64,000 nucleotides of DNA. Source: Triplophysa rosa (Eukaryota; Chordata; Actinopteri; Cypriniformes; Nemacheilidae). The stretch is taken from the NCBI RefSeq assembly GCF_024868665.1, contig NC_079898.1, positions 11,487,564 to 11,551,563 on the forward strand. Reading direction: 5' to 3'. The first letter of the stretch is position 1. Each line of letters begins with the position of its first letter. Under the pieces are notes generated by a model, which searched no databases, was not told where the DNA came from, and saw nothing but the letters and a program-made list of their open reading frames with translations. The position numbers were made by a program, and so were the translations under genes. Of the stretch, positions 12,234 through 40,050 are shown piece after piece.

Positions 12234-13083
12234 GTATCAATTCAATTCTGTCTATATTAAATTTAAGTCAGAAATAGAATAAACTATGACCAATCTACAA
12301 ATCTTTGTATTTTTCTGTGCAAGTCTGGCTATAATTTTAGGCGTTTGAGTTTTGTAGAAACTTTTTACAAAACAGTATTTAATTTTTTTTAGCACCCCCT
12401 CATAACTGGGGTTATCCACGTACTCTATATAAAATGCCATTAGTGTTAACAAGCCAATAATATGCAATGAACTTAGAAGTTGTATTCCAAAACCAGGAAG
12501 GAAGAACTTGATAAATAAATACACAAGTGTAGCAATTGCAACATTGGCAGGCTGCCGACCGGTAATTGGTCAGGGGTAATTTGCCATGCCAGAGGGGGTA
12601 TGTAAGGGGACCCTGAGGGCCCTCGATAGGCTGTCTGACATAGAGCGTGGGCCAATGAGGATGTTTTGGGAGGATAGGTCTCTATGTAAGGCAATACGAA
12701 CAGTTTTTTTTCCTGCACATAGTGACTGTTTCCAAATAGATCAGCAACAATTTCAATATCAGTGATTACAAAAGGACAGTAGACTGAAGAACAGGGTTAA
12801 TCGGTTCAACACTGGCACTAAAGGAGGTACATTATTATTATGATTTCACATATGTATGTGTGTACATAACCTAAAGAGTTTAGCCTCATTCATTAGCTAC
12901 TTTACAGGTTATCATATACTCAATTATACTTAAATAAACTTATCAAGATTAAGATAAACACTGTTTACACATTTTTACTGCTTTTATTAGGTAATACACC
13001 CTTCATGCCAACATCAGATGCCCTTCCTTCTCCCTCTCTCTCTCACAGCTTTGAGCTCATTGGTTGTCATGATAAGTCCAAGT

Positions 13084-13146
13084 GTATTTTTAGCCCTCTA
13101 TGCTTTCATATGGCTGGACACGGGAGTAAGAAAATAGATATATACA
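13084..13146 (+). promoter_or_regulatory. Putative ky core promoter with muscle-type motifs
   Basis: A TATATA motif at 13139-13144 lies 80 bp before the proposed ATG. Just upstream are a CATATG E-box (13107-13112) and GTATTTTTAG (13084-13093), which matches 9 of 10 positions of a MEF2 site. This fits a muscle gene, but these short motifs are common by chance. Confidence 0.35.
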
Positions 13147-13223
13147 GACCCTCGCAACAGCAGACAAAACTTTAATCAATTTCCAACTGAAACAGTTCTG
13201 ACAGTGACAGATAGAACGGAGAT

Positions 13224-16200
13224 ATGAGTTTCACAATTGCAAAAGGTAAGAAATTCTGTATAATTGCGTTTTAAATACGTGTTGGTGTTTTAGTTTGTAA
13301 GAGATTGTTAGAGATATCTTAAAGGCATTGATCAGTATGGATATCAGATGTTAGCTTTAGAATTTAAAGAAGCAGGATGACGGATTATTCTTTTCCTCTC
13401 ATCTGCTCTTCCATCCAACCTCAAACTAACCAACAACCAGTCACAACAGATAAAAGTCACCAACCAGACGAAACTCTAATTCTCAAAGTGACCACAGACT
13501 CAAACAATGACACGCAAAAACAAAACTTTGACTTGAAACTGGAAAACAATGTGGTGAAATGCAAGATTCAAAATGAACCGGGGAGTCAAGAGATTCAGAA
13601 CAAAGGTAGAGAAGAAAAAGCCACAGAAGCCTGCCTGAATAAAAACAGTGACCCAGGAGGTGCACAGTCAGTTGAGCAAAATCATTCCTTCACCACTATA
13701 CCATTACAAGTGCTTCCGCGTAAGGAAACCTTGCAGAATTTCGAAGGGAAGTTAAGTGAAGATCAACGACCAAGCACCAAGCGTCAGCTGTCTGCTGAGA
13801 GCGCAGCAAAGTCTGTAAGTGTAAGGAAGAGAAGCACTGTGAAGAAATGCCAGGAGGAGACTGTGAAACCCCCCATCATCCCCGGCACACAGACCGCCAG
13901 ACACTACCTACCTGACGTCTCTCAGAGGAAACCCAGAAAACTGCTGTTCTCCACTACAGAAATTTTCAACAAAATAGACACATTCGCTATTGAGAAAGGA
14001 AAAGAGGTAACAGATGATACAGTTAACAGATAATACGTTATTATAAACAACACATTTAGTTATGGATGTGTGCATTTCAGCTGAGGGAGCTGGAAGTATT
14101 CAATGCTCAGAGTATTGTTCGTGCGGTCACTGAAGGGACCAGAAATGATCTGGAAAAACTCAGGGCCATATGGATCTGGCTGTGCCATAATATTGGTAAT
14201 TGCACACGTGCACGCATATACGCACATGCACCTTTAATTCAAAATTGCGAAAGACTTTAAACACTTAACATTAAATACATTCAAATGTATACGAATGTCT
14301 TCGCATTAACAAAACGTTTACAAAACAAAATTGGGATTAAGTATTTAAATATTTTATCTAATAATGCACCATTGGAAACCATGAGATTTTGTGTTTGTGT
14401 GTGTTAAAAGAGTATGATTTAGAGGGATACCTTGGTCTTTCTCAGAAGATCTGCTCACCTGATGAGGTAATAAGGACGGGAAAAGGTGTATGTAGTGGAT
14501 ATTCTAACCTCTGTGTTGAAATGTGCAGGTAACAGGTTGCGACACTTGTGTATGTACAAACTGGAAACGAACAGCTGGCACGTCTAAATGGTGTTTTTCT
14601 CTATAGAGAGGTGGGCATTGACTGCGTGGAGGTGAGTGGGTACAGCAAAGGCATGGGATACCAGACCGGGCACAGTTTAGCTGAGAAGCACTCCGATCAT
14701 GAATGGAATGCTGTCTTCGTGGGGGGGCAGTGGTGTTTGCTCGATGCTTGCTGGGGTGCTGGAACTGTCAACATGAAAACTCAAACATTTGTGAAAAGGT
14801 CAGGTTATACATACACATCATAAACACATGTATACATAGGGAGTGCTGTATTATTTATATGCATGGTAGTTTGTGGATGTTCTTTATGTCCTGAAGTGAC
14901 TGATAATGCACTACACATGAGCTTTTCTCACTTGAAATTGTTATGTTGACTTCTAACAAACCCAATATTCTGTATTAATCATTTATGTACCCACATGTCA
15001 TTCCAAAATGGTATGACTTACTCTGTGAAGCAGATAAAAAATGTCCAAGCAACTGTTTTTAATACAATGAAATTAAATTGCGACAAGAAAGGGTTTACTT
15101 AAATTCTATAAAAAATAGCATATCGTCGCTGTGCTTCTGAAACCTCACATGTCCAAATTCACTGTTTTTCAGCAAATTGAAAAAAACACTGTACTTTTCA
15201 ATGATTAAATACTGTGTTGTCAAAGTTGACAAGCACTTTTTAACACTTTTTATTCGTTAGATATTTGCAAAACTCAGTGACAAACATAAAGGGTGACTAA
15301 TAATAATGATTAATGGCAAAAAAAAAAAAATCACGAAAGATGGAGATAGCGATATTTGTAAATAGCCTGTTAACAGCGGCAAAAATGACTTAATATTGTA
15401 GTTTATCAGACCCTTAAAAGCATATTTCGCACAAAAATAGAAGTTCTGTCATCCTTTACTCACCCTCATGGTAGTCAATAGTGCAAAATTTATACAAACA
15501 AAATTTATAGATCAATTCGAAAGAGTAAACAAAGCTGGTCCAATTCTGGACCTGTTTAAATTTTTTAACACTACACAAACAATTGAACAAACATACGACC
15601 AACAGAACATTTAGAACCTAATAAAATGTTGATATGGAAGATTTATATACTGTATGTATATATATAAAGCCTGAACCTGGAAGTACTTCTGGCCCGGTGT
15701 TTACATCTTGTGAAGCGGTCTATACAGGTTTGAAACTTGAGGGTGAGTAAATGATGACAGAATTGTAATTATTGGGTGAACTTTTCTTTTAAGACAAAAA
15801 TAAAAATTATGATCATCTGTCTGTTTCAGGTATGACGACTATTATTTTCTGACTGAACCCAGTGAGTTCATAAACTCACATTTCCCTGACGACCAGACCT
15901 GGCAACAACTTAACATGCCAATCTCCATGGAAGAGTTTGAAGAGAGACCCCTGAAGACCTCAGCATTTTATCAATTTGGATTGACCCTCTCACAACCCAC
16001 ACAGTACAAAACAACCACAGGTGTACACACACACACACACACACGCACACACACACACACACGCACACACACATGCACGCACGCACACACGCACGCACGC
16101 ACACACACACACACACGCACGCACACGCACACACACACACACACAGCATCAACGCAACTACACATACCGTAAACGGCAGAATAAATTCACAAACACAAAA

Positions 16201-18222
16201 TGGAGGCTTAGCGAAATGCACAGAATGTCTGTCACACTGTAATGAGATATTAGCCGGCTGCTGGCATCAGCCCGTGTTGAGAAGCTCTGAGAAAACAGAT
16301 TAGCCTGTTTACTGCAGAGATTAGACCGTCTCATAGGACGAAAGTTATTGTTACTAAAAGTTCCTGAATACCCTCTATAGCCTGAACAGCAGCAAATACA
16401 GTCAAGCATATTAAGTGAAAAATATAGAAAATGTCTTGACATGCCATCTAGTGATACTCTTTGGGTCTGAATGGTCACGTACACACTTTAGCCAAATAAC
16501 GGCTGTCTCCCTTTTCTTGGGAGCTTAATCCCATTCTGTCCAAACAGTTTGGTTATTTATGTAGTTTGCACAGAGCCGAACAGTTAATACAACGACGTTC
16601 CTATCTTTTGGACACTGGCAGCTTAACAAGTTCATGTTCAACACAATATTAAACAGCACAATACTAATGTTTTACATGTATTTTAGGATCAGTTCAAAAA
16701 TGAATATATGATAAATTCTTTGAATTTTCTTTAAAATTCAACACACTGAACTGGAATTGGTGCAATACATGCAGAAATGCTGATTAAAGGCAAAACTGTA
16801 GTGGTCTCTTAATTTTTCCACGGCTGTGGAGTGTGAGATAGACAACATATCTGTAACATGTTGTAAATGTGTCAAAATTTGTTTTCCACAGACGACGGGG
16901 AAGCGATAGTGTCCATGAGCTTCTCTAATCCACTGACCTTTACCTATGCGATGAGGCAGCATGACCCCTTGACAGGAGCTCCAAAGCACGAGGAGGTTGA
17001 AAGCTCCTGTGGTCTTCTGTCAGTGACTCGCCAAGGGATGAAGCTGCGTTTGTTGCCCCCAGAACCCGGAGTCTACGTGGTGCAGCTATTCGCCCGGCGA
17101 GAGGGTGAACCTGGGACTCTGCGCTGGGTTTGCTCTCTTGAGCTAGAGTGTCCCAGTATCCACCAGAGGCAGACGCTACCCGATAACCCCTATCTGAACT
17201 GGGGCTTAGCAGCCGGGGCCTTGGGCCTAGGGGTCAAGGGCTGCAGCGTCAAAGGAGGAGAAGCTCTAGAGGTGGGTGAGGGTGGGGAGTGCAAGGTGAT
17301 CCTAGCAACATCACGACCGCTGATGGTGGTGTGTGAGCTCACGCACCACGAGCTCGACGGTGCTGCGGCCAAGCGCTGCCTTGCATTGCAAATAGCATCA
17401 GACCAGCTGGTGTGCAATGTCATCTGCCCGTACAAAGGGTTTTACCGTCTGTCTGCATTCGTACGGGATTACGAAGATGCAAGTGGGACTTTTCAAAACG
17501 TCGGGAACTACCTGCTGCACTGTCGTGGTCAAGGGTTGAATCCGAACGTGCTGTATCCCGACGAGCTGGGCTTGTGGTGTGGACCTGGGACGCGTACCCA
17601 AGAAGCCGGACTTTCCCATTTTAGCCACACAGGGGCGATAGTCAATGCACCGCAGGGCCGTTGCAACATCACCTTCCATCGTGCCTCTCCAGACTTTCAA
17701 ATACAAGCAGCGTTCTGCGGCGAGCAGCACAAGGAGGCACGGTTCCCTCTGTCCCGGTATGTACTCCTGACATTTACAGACACTAAGGTAACCGTGAGCG
17801 TGTGTACGCCTGGAGCTGGGGTCTATCGTCTGGGGCTTTACGGACGGAAAGCGACTAAACAAGACCACATGTTGCTGTGTGACTATATTATTAAAAGTAT
17901 GTGTGAGAGACAAGGAGAGCCATTCCCTTGTGTGTATTTGGCTTGGGGGAAAGGATGCGTGTTGCTGGAGCCACGTGCAGGTGTGCTGGCTCCTCAAAGT
18001 TTGGTGAGTTTTCGTGTGCGGGTTCCAGGTGCACATCGAGTGTGTGTTATGGGGGAGAAACGTACGGATTTGAAAATGAATAAGAGCAGAGTTTGGGAAG
18101 GTGAGGCTCTCACTGGAAACGCCACACAACTCAAGCTCGCTGCTGTCACCAAGGACACCGATATGGATGATATGGATGTTCTTATGACCTTTGATGTTCT
18201 TAACCTGGAGAATGAAATGTGA
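13224..18222 (+). CDS. ky: Kyphoscoliosis peptidase-like protein (KY/hillarin family), 7 exons, 844 aa
   Basis: Coding exons: 13224-13245, 13441-14006, 14081-14195, 14411-14528, 14607-14798, 15830-16020, 16892-18222. All introns are GT-AG and the frame stays open for 2535 nt including the stop. Residues 1-195 are polar and low-complexity, probably disordered. A transglutaminase-like core follows, with a putative triad of Cys262 (GKGVCSGY), His305 (SDHEWNAV) and Asp320 (LLDACWG). The last exon encodes about 440 residues of beta-rich KY C-terminal repeats. Established for the family: KY is a muscle Z-disc protein that binds filamin C and is needed for muscle maintenance; its proteolytic activity is weakly characterised. 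The protein is longer than human KY (about 660 aa), mostly through the N-terminal extension and C-terminal repeats. Teleosts have several KY-like paralogues, so family assignment is firm but orthology is not. The exon 1 start is inferred: it is the only short ATG exon that gives phase 1 to the CCAG|TC acceptor of exon 2. Confidence 0.88.
15421..15796. mobile_element. MITE remnant in ky intron 5
   Basis: The ends are inverted copies of the sequence TTCTGTCATCxTTTACTCACC (left near 15448, right near 15745-15770). This is the same terminal motif as the element at 11838-12233, but more diverged. It lies wholly in the intron between exons 5 and 6. Confidence 0.6.
16021..16145. repeat. Imperfect (CA)n/(GCAC)n microsatellite
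   Basis: About 125 bp of CA repeats with GCAC interruptions start right at the exon 6 donor of ky (GT at 16021-16022). The repeat therefore occupies the first bases of the intron and forms part of the donor site. Confidence 0.95.
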
Positions 18223-18417
18223 ACAGATCTTAAGAGGATGAAGGCTGTGTTCACACTGCAGGAACATGTGCTTTAAATCTTTTTAGATTCACAGTAAAAT
18301 ATTCTCTTTTTTTAAACAAAACTCAGTTCCAGTAGTTGCTTGTCATGATAGTAATAACAGAAATGTTGGAGACGTTTGCTACAAAACGCACACAATACTA
18401 TGCAAAAGTCATGGTGC

Positions 18418-18652
18418 ATTCACTCTAAAAACTGCTGGGTTATTTTTAAACCAATGTTGGGTCAAAAAAGAAACAAACCCAGCCACTGGATTAAATTAAC
18501 CCAGCAAATGGTTTAAATTTTATCCAACAATGGGTAAAAGCAACCCAGCATTTTGAGTTGAAACAAGCCAGGTTCATTTATAACCCAAAGGTTGGGTTTG
18601 TCTCTTTTTGACCCAATGCTGGGTTCAATTTTTTCAGTGTATAGTTTCACAA
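18418..18652. mobile_element. MITE with CACTCTAAAAA / TTTTTTCAGTGTA ends
   Basis: About 230 bp bounded by short inverted ends and containing repeated, inverted AACCCAGC/GCTGGGTT words. It lies 200 bp past the ky stop. A right-end fragment of a similar element is at about 52225-52290. Confidence 0.55.
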
Positions 18653-20154
18653 AAACGTTTGTCAATATTATTGTTTTATATCCTCTACTTCAGTGTGTCG
18701 GTATGAAAAACATTTTTAGATTTCTTAGTCATAAAGGAGAACCCTATAAAGCCCTGATTTTAACATCATCAAATTAGTAAGGGATTACACGAGGAGAACT
18801 CATAGAGGAAATATGACAAGTTCTGACAACAATTTACTGCCAACTACATTAAAAAAACCTGTGCACAAGTTTTTATAAACTATTTGTTCCATTCTTTTTG
18901 AAAAACCATTCATTGCATCATGCATTTTGTGCCTACAACTTTTGCACAGTATTGTAAGTATTTTAAGTGGCAAATTAAAATAATATTTTAAGTATTGTAC
19001 AATTTTACAATTAAAAATATGATTTTAAAGTTTGTATGAAATTTAAAAAGTAGATTTTCAAAACTGAATTAGGCACTGTAGCTTGTCGTGTGAACGAAAT
19101 GTGAAGAAATGGTTGGTTTAGTTACAGCATAAACATTGTCTTAGAAAACAATACTGTATGTGATCTACAGTTTCTATTAATGTTTCTAAAATACGTTTCT
19201 TACGACATTTATGTCGGTATCTGTGAAGTGTATACTTGAAATGTAGCAACAGAGAGAGCCTGTCTCCTCACTGCTCTTGGACATTGAAAGCGTTGAGGAC
19301 AAAATTAAAGTCACCTGATGAAAAAGCTCCTGGACTTCAGTTTGTGCAACAACAGGGACAATTATTCTTTTCTTTACAGCATCCCCCTGGAGTGATCAAA
19401 ACAGCAGAAAACATCTGCCACAATCAGTTACAAAATCCTCTGCATCTGCATTACATATTAACAAATGTGGAAATGCTTTGATGTCACAGAGGATAAAAAT
19501 ATATATACCCTAGAGAGAGATGGTTTGAAAGACATACCACTCCAGTTCTCCATGTAGTCAGTGTTGCAATCTCATTTATCTGCACTATATGGAGCCACAG
19601 AGGAAAAGCAGTCCTGAGTTGTGTTTGCATGATGCTGTTATACAACAGAGCATTAGAAAATAGGAACCTCGGCTCCTTAGCTATTGAGAAACAATGGCTG
19701 CTATGTGTCCAAAGGGTGGGTACCATCTCCAGGGAGAAATGAAGTGAGTCTGATGTAAGCTGAAAGAAATGTGGGTATTGTATCTGCAAGAGGGTGAATG
19801 TATTGTGTTTTGGACCCACGGTGAGGATGTGTTTGGCATGTGTGTGGATAGTCACAATAGCGACCACATGAGAATTTAGTGATTTTGAGGTACCACATGG
19901 AGGCTGGGTAAGGATCCACAGTGAATGAAAAGGATGTGTATGGTGGACCCCACTTTGACACACGGAACAGTGCCTGACTACATATTACAGATACACATAC
20001 TAAGTTATAAATAGGTTGTTTTTGCAGGCCCTTGAGATTAGTGTTTCAGCTGGGCTTGGCATCCTAAAATATGTTTTCACCATGTGACAAATTCACTGCT
20101 GAGGTGCACAAAATTACACATACACAGACTTCTTTGCATTCAGTTTTGGCTTTA

Positions 20155-20541
20155 AAGGTGCTGTGTGTAATATTTAGGAGGATCTATTTACAGAAATGCA
20201 ATATAATATACATAAGTATGTGTTCAGAGGTGTATAAAGACCTTACATAATGAAGCGTTGTTTTCATTACCTTACAATGAGCTATTTCCATCTACATACA
20301 CACCGTGGGTCCCCTTGCATGGAATTGGTCATGTTGTTTCTACAGTAGCCCTAAATGGACAAACTGCTCTACAGAGCGCGTTTCTTAAATATGTTATCTC
20401 GTTCGGCAGAGAAGCGAAAACCTGACGACATCTTAGTTCTGTGTCAGCCACCGTAGTGCTTCGAAAGGGAGGGGTGAGCGGTGGAGTGAACCATTGGTTG
20501 CAATTCACAACCTGACCGCTAGATGCCGCTAAAATCTCCAC
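20155..20541 (-). mobile_element. Dispersed MITE family A, copy 2 (inverted)
   Basis: It is the reverse complement of the 7257-7646 copy over most of its length (shared complement of AGCAGTTTGTC and GAGCTATTTCCATCTACATA). It is intergenic between ky and dnaaf9. Confidence 0.75.
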
Positions 20542-22485
20542 AAGAAGAATGAATAATAAGGAATAAAAAAACAACGAAAGTAGCTTATAAATATTTTAAT
20601 GTGTTATTTAGTCGTAAATACAACATAGAATGTAGATTAGAAAAAGCATCAGTCACAGGAGAAAACAGGAGTTACAGTAGTTTTGTGCAAGCAACACTCA
20701 GTTTTTTGTTTATCCCCTTAAAAAAAAACAAGAACTAAAAGTCATTTAAGAACTTTTGGCACTTTTCAAGTAGAATCATCAGAAATCTTTTTCAGTTATG
20801 AAGATATCTAAGATATCATGAATTCTGAGAACTGGATATTCTGACACCGAGTAAGGACTGGGGAATCAATTACGTGAATTTCCCTCTGATTCAAAAAGAT
20901 TCAATGTTTCCTCATACCACCAATACTCAATTATACATGTTTTACTTTGTGCAAATAATTTCTAGCTAATAACAGCTATTTTTTCTATTTCATTGTTTCA
21001 GTCTTCACAAGGAATTCTCAGGCTTGTCCTCAGCCACGCAGCAGCAATAAACTCATTTAGCCCTTTAGCTTGTCGTAATTTTACCGTTGTCCCCTGAAGC
21101 ACAGCACATCATCAACAACATCAACAAATCTAGGCCAGTTGTGATGGATGCTTGAAATGAACATTTTTATGCTGGTGTTGCCAACAATACCTGAGAACAC
21201 AAGACGTGCTGTCTGAAGGTTGTCAAACATTGATTAAAATCAGCTGGCTTTGGGGGCCGGACAAGGTAAAATGCTTTGGTCAGGAACAAGCCTTCACCAC
21301 AGAAAGTCTGAATATCTTATAATAAGATTCAGAATTCTGATTTCAGACTCAGAAAAAGTGCTTATCTTTGAAAGTTTGACCTTTTAGAAACCCAGGTTTT
21401 TGTTCAATAAAACCAAAAGCAAAGAGACATAAAACCATCCCTCCTATATAAACAGTATTGCAGTTAATTTAAGATTCCTGACATAGAAATGTCAAATTCT
21501 TCACCAAACTCTGTTTTGTTCCTCTAACTTCAGCTCCACAGGTACAGTTGTGCGGGCCAAAGGGGATCAAAGCATGTAATACCAGCAACTGCCTCTGGAG
21601 GGCCTCACTAGACTCTTCTGTAAAGAGGAGGAAAAGCCAGATTACGGCGTTCCTAATTTCCAACGTCAAAGAACGCCAAACTGTCTGTCTCTGTCTTGAG
21701 TTTTGCCGTGGCCCTCCAGTGCCGTTCTGTTACCCAGCAGACCCCGCTGTCCCATTAAATTCACATAGACAAACAATTCTTCATATCCTTTCACCAACAC
21801 TGGCGTTTGGCTGTGCCAGGGGATGCCCCCGCTCGGAGCCAAGGCTCTGCAGCAGCAGCCAAAATCCCTCTCACAGGGAGAGCATCTGCTTCGCCCAAGG
21901 AATACTATCATCCTGCTCCAATTGAATTGATTCCACAGCATTAGAAAAATAGAATTCAGTTTGTCTCTCAACATAAATCTTTGTTTTTCCAATATGAAAA
22001 ATAGATCGAACGATTTCTCTCTTTGTCGCTCCAGTTTGGTGAAAGGCATTTCAGTTAGTATAAATAGAACTTTGATAAGACATCTTAACACATGCAGATA
22101 GTATGTGCTAAAAATGGCTGCTACTTTGAACTACACATTATATAAGTGTTATGTAGCCCCGTGCCCTTTAAGGACAGCTGCCGTGTAGATTTCCACTCGG
22201 ATAGCAACACCGCTTTATCCAAATCAGAGCGTGTGTGGTCACATCGGGATTGTGTGTCAGAGCTCTTGTAAACTAACCGCTTCCTCTAAAGCTCTGTCGC
22301 TTATTAGCAAGTAGCATGTTTTGCTTTCCTTGGCGATTTAAAGTGAATCTACACCCTCGGCAACGTCCTTTCAGAGTTCATCTATAACAGGGCAGCCTTG
22401 AGTAAAACCGCTCTTGCATACTGACAAGGTACCAAGAGACGTACAGTCTCAGGAGACAAAAGGCGGCTTTTTACCATTTTTGTAA

Positions 22486-22525
22486 ATCTCCATAGCAACA
22501 ATGGAAAAAAGTTGCCCCTGGCAAC
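22486..22525. promoter_or_regulatory. Tandem RFX X-box-like motifs
   Basis: ATCTCCATAGCAAC (22486-22499) is followed 11 bp later by GTTGCCCCTGGCAAC (22511-22525). The second is a perfect X-box palindrome, GTNRCC-N3-RGYAAC. The pair lies about 1.2 kb beyond the dnaaf9 stop codon, between dnaaf9 and ky. It could be a ciliary enhancer; no other function is suggested by the sequence. Confidence 0.45.
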
Positions 22526-23732
22526 AGTAACACTACGTTGCTCTACAGTAACTGACAAACTCTTCGAGTGAATATGGCTTGGTGAGCTGCTAACCCATGT
22601 AGTGTTTTAACTAGTATAGTAATTCACTTGTATATTGCAGCACAGAGGAGACCAGCAGTGTCTGACTTTAGTTGCGTTGGTTGAGTCTTATAAGGCATGT
22701 CTTCAAGACAAAAGTTCAAATGTGTTTGTATGCATGTATAAAGACACTGCTGCCCCCCTTCTGTGTGTGATTTATTAAGAGTAAACATGCATAGAAACAC
22801 ACACCCCAAAACAAGAGCTTAAATATGACCGTAATACTGAACGGCAACAGACCAGTATAGATCAGCATCTACGGGGTGAGATAAACACGCTAAGGCTTCA
22901 GCCAATACCAAGACTCAGCAAGCACAAGCGTAACACCAAACCAATCCTTGTGCTACACATCAATCCAACATCAAATACAATACAAGCTCCATACCGCAAA
23001 CCTAACCCCCCCAACCATCCCGAGTCATAGTTGATCATTACAGAATGGGTCAAATGAGAGATGTAGCAAATGAGAGATCCTCTGCCTGATCTTCACATCG
23101 GTGGTCGATAGATTGACAGATGCTGACTGAGGGCAGGTGCAGTGCAGGTGCCTTTCCAGATGCGCGTGGCTGGAAATGAGCCTTCCCCTGTTTGATCACG
23201 TTCGGTCGCGCTGACAAACTTCATTACCATTCAGCTCATATGTCTGCTAGGCACTGGAATTACAGCGGGACAACCAATGCAAATTTCTGAGTGATACTGA
23301 GTCTTGCGAGCAAAATTAATTTCAGGGGAGTTTTACCGCTATGCACACGGCAAAAAGAGAAACGATCCGGGCTTTCCATGTTTCCATTAGAGCCACACCA
23401 TCATACAGATGCATTCGACCCATCTGTGGGTGCTCGATTGTGTTTTGTGTCTTTACACAGATCTCAGCATTACAGTTTCACTTTTCCTTCACGTTTCTCA
23501 GGGCACTGCTACTATTTACAGTCATTGTATGTTGGACAAAGGATCTCTCATTATGCCGTGATTTTTTTCCCCCCTGCCTGTGAGCTTAATCCTTCCCATC
23601 CCTCAATGGTAAATCCCTCATTCTGACATGTGAAATGGACGGTTTTGAGCAGGTAATTGGATAGTGGACTTTAGAGATTGTAGAGTGACCTCCCCTCCCC
23701 ACCCCTTGAAGTGAATTTGTCAGATGAGGGGA

Positions 23733-39837
<16,105 letters not shown>

Positions 39838-39932
39838 TATGGGAGATTTTCCATTTTTTCTTACAGCAGCCATGTTCCTTGTTTGGTATTTAGAACGCTT
39901 TTAAAGATTTATCACTATTTCTGTTGCTGTTG

Positions 39933-39946
39933 GTCTCCATAGCAAA
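39933..39946. promoter_or_regulatory. RFX X-box-like motif upstream of dnaaf9
   Basis: The sequence GTCTCCATAGCAAA closely matches the vertebrate X-box form GTCTCCATAGCAAC, with one mismatch at the last base. It lies 96 bp upstream of the proposed dnaaf9 ATG. RFX factors drive ciliary genes through such sites, so the position fits, but binding is untested. Confidence 0.5.
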
Positions 39947-40050
39947 TGACTTAACGTTACTGTAGGAGAGAACAACAGACTGGAGCGCATAGGAACCGCT
40001 CATACCATCTCCTCAAGGAGGGGGTTTGTGATTTTAAGCGTTTTGTAGTG

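Larger units (their letters stand above)
18653..23732. other. Intergenic between ky and dnaaf9
   Basis: ky (plus) and dnaaf9 (minus) converge here, so both 3' ends lie in this stretch. Besides the MITE at 20155-20541 and the X-box pair at 22486-22525 I see no gene. The open frame at 21548-21925 lacks coding character. Confidence 0.55.

Noticed and set aside
15910..16303. Overlapping frames of His-Thr or Cys-Val repeats
   Set aside because: Translations of the CA microsatellite in ky intron 6, not proteins.
16300..16860. Possible extra ky exon between exons 6 and 7
   Set aside because: Exon 6 (phase 1) joins exon 7 directly in frame, and no conserved coding segment is seen between them.
21548..21925. 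125-codon open frame in the intergenic region
   Set aside because: No recognisable domain, and an antisense frame of similar length exists; probably chance.
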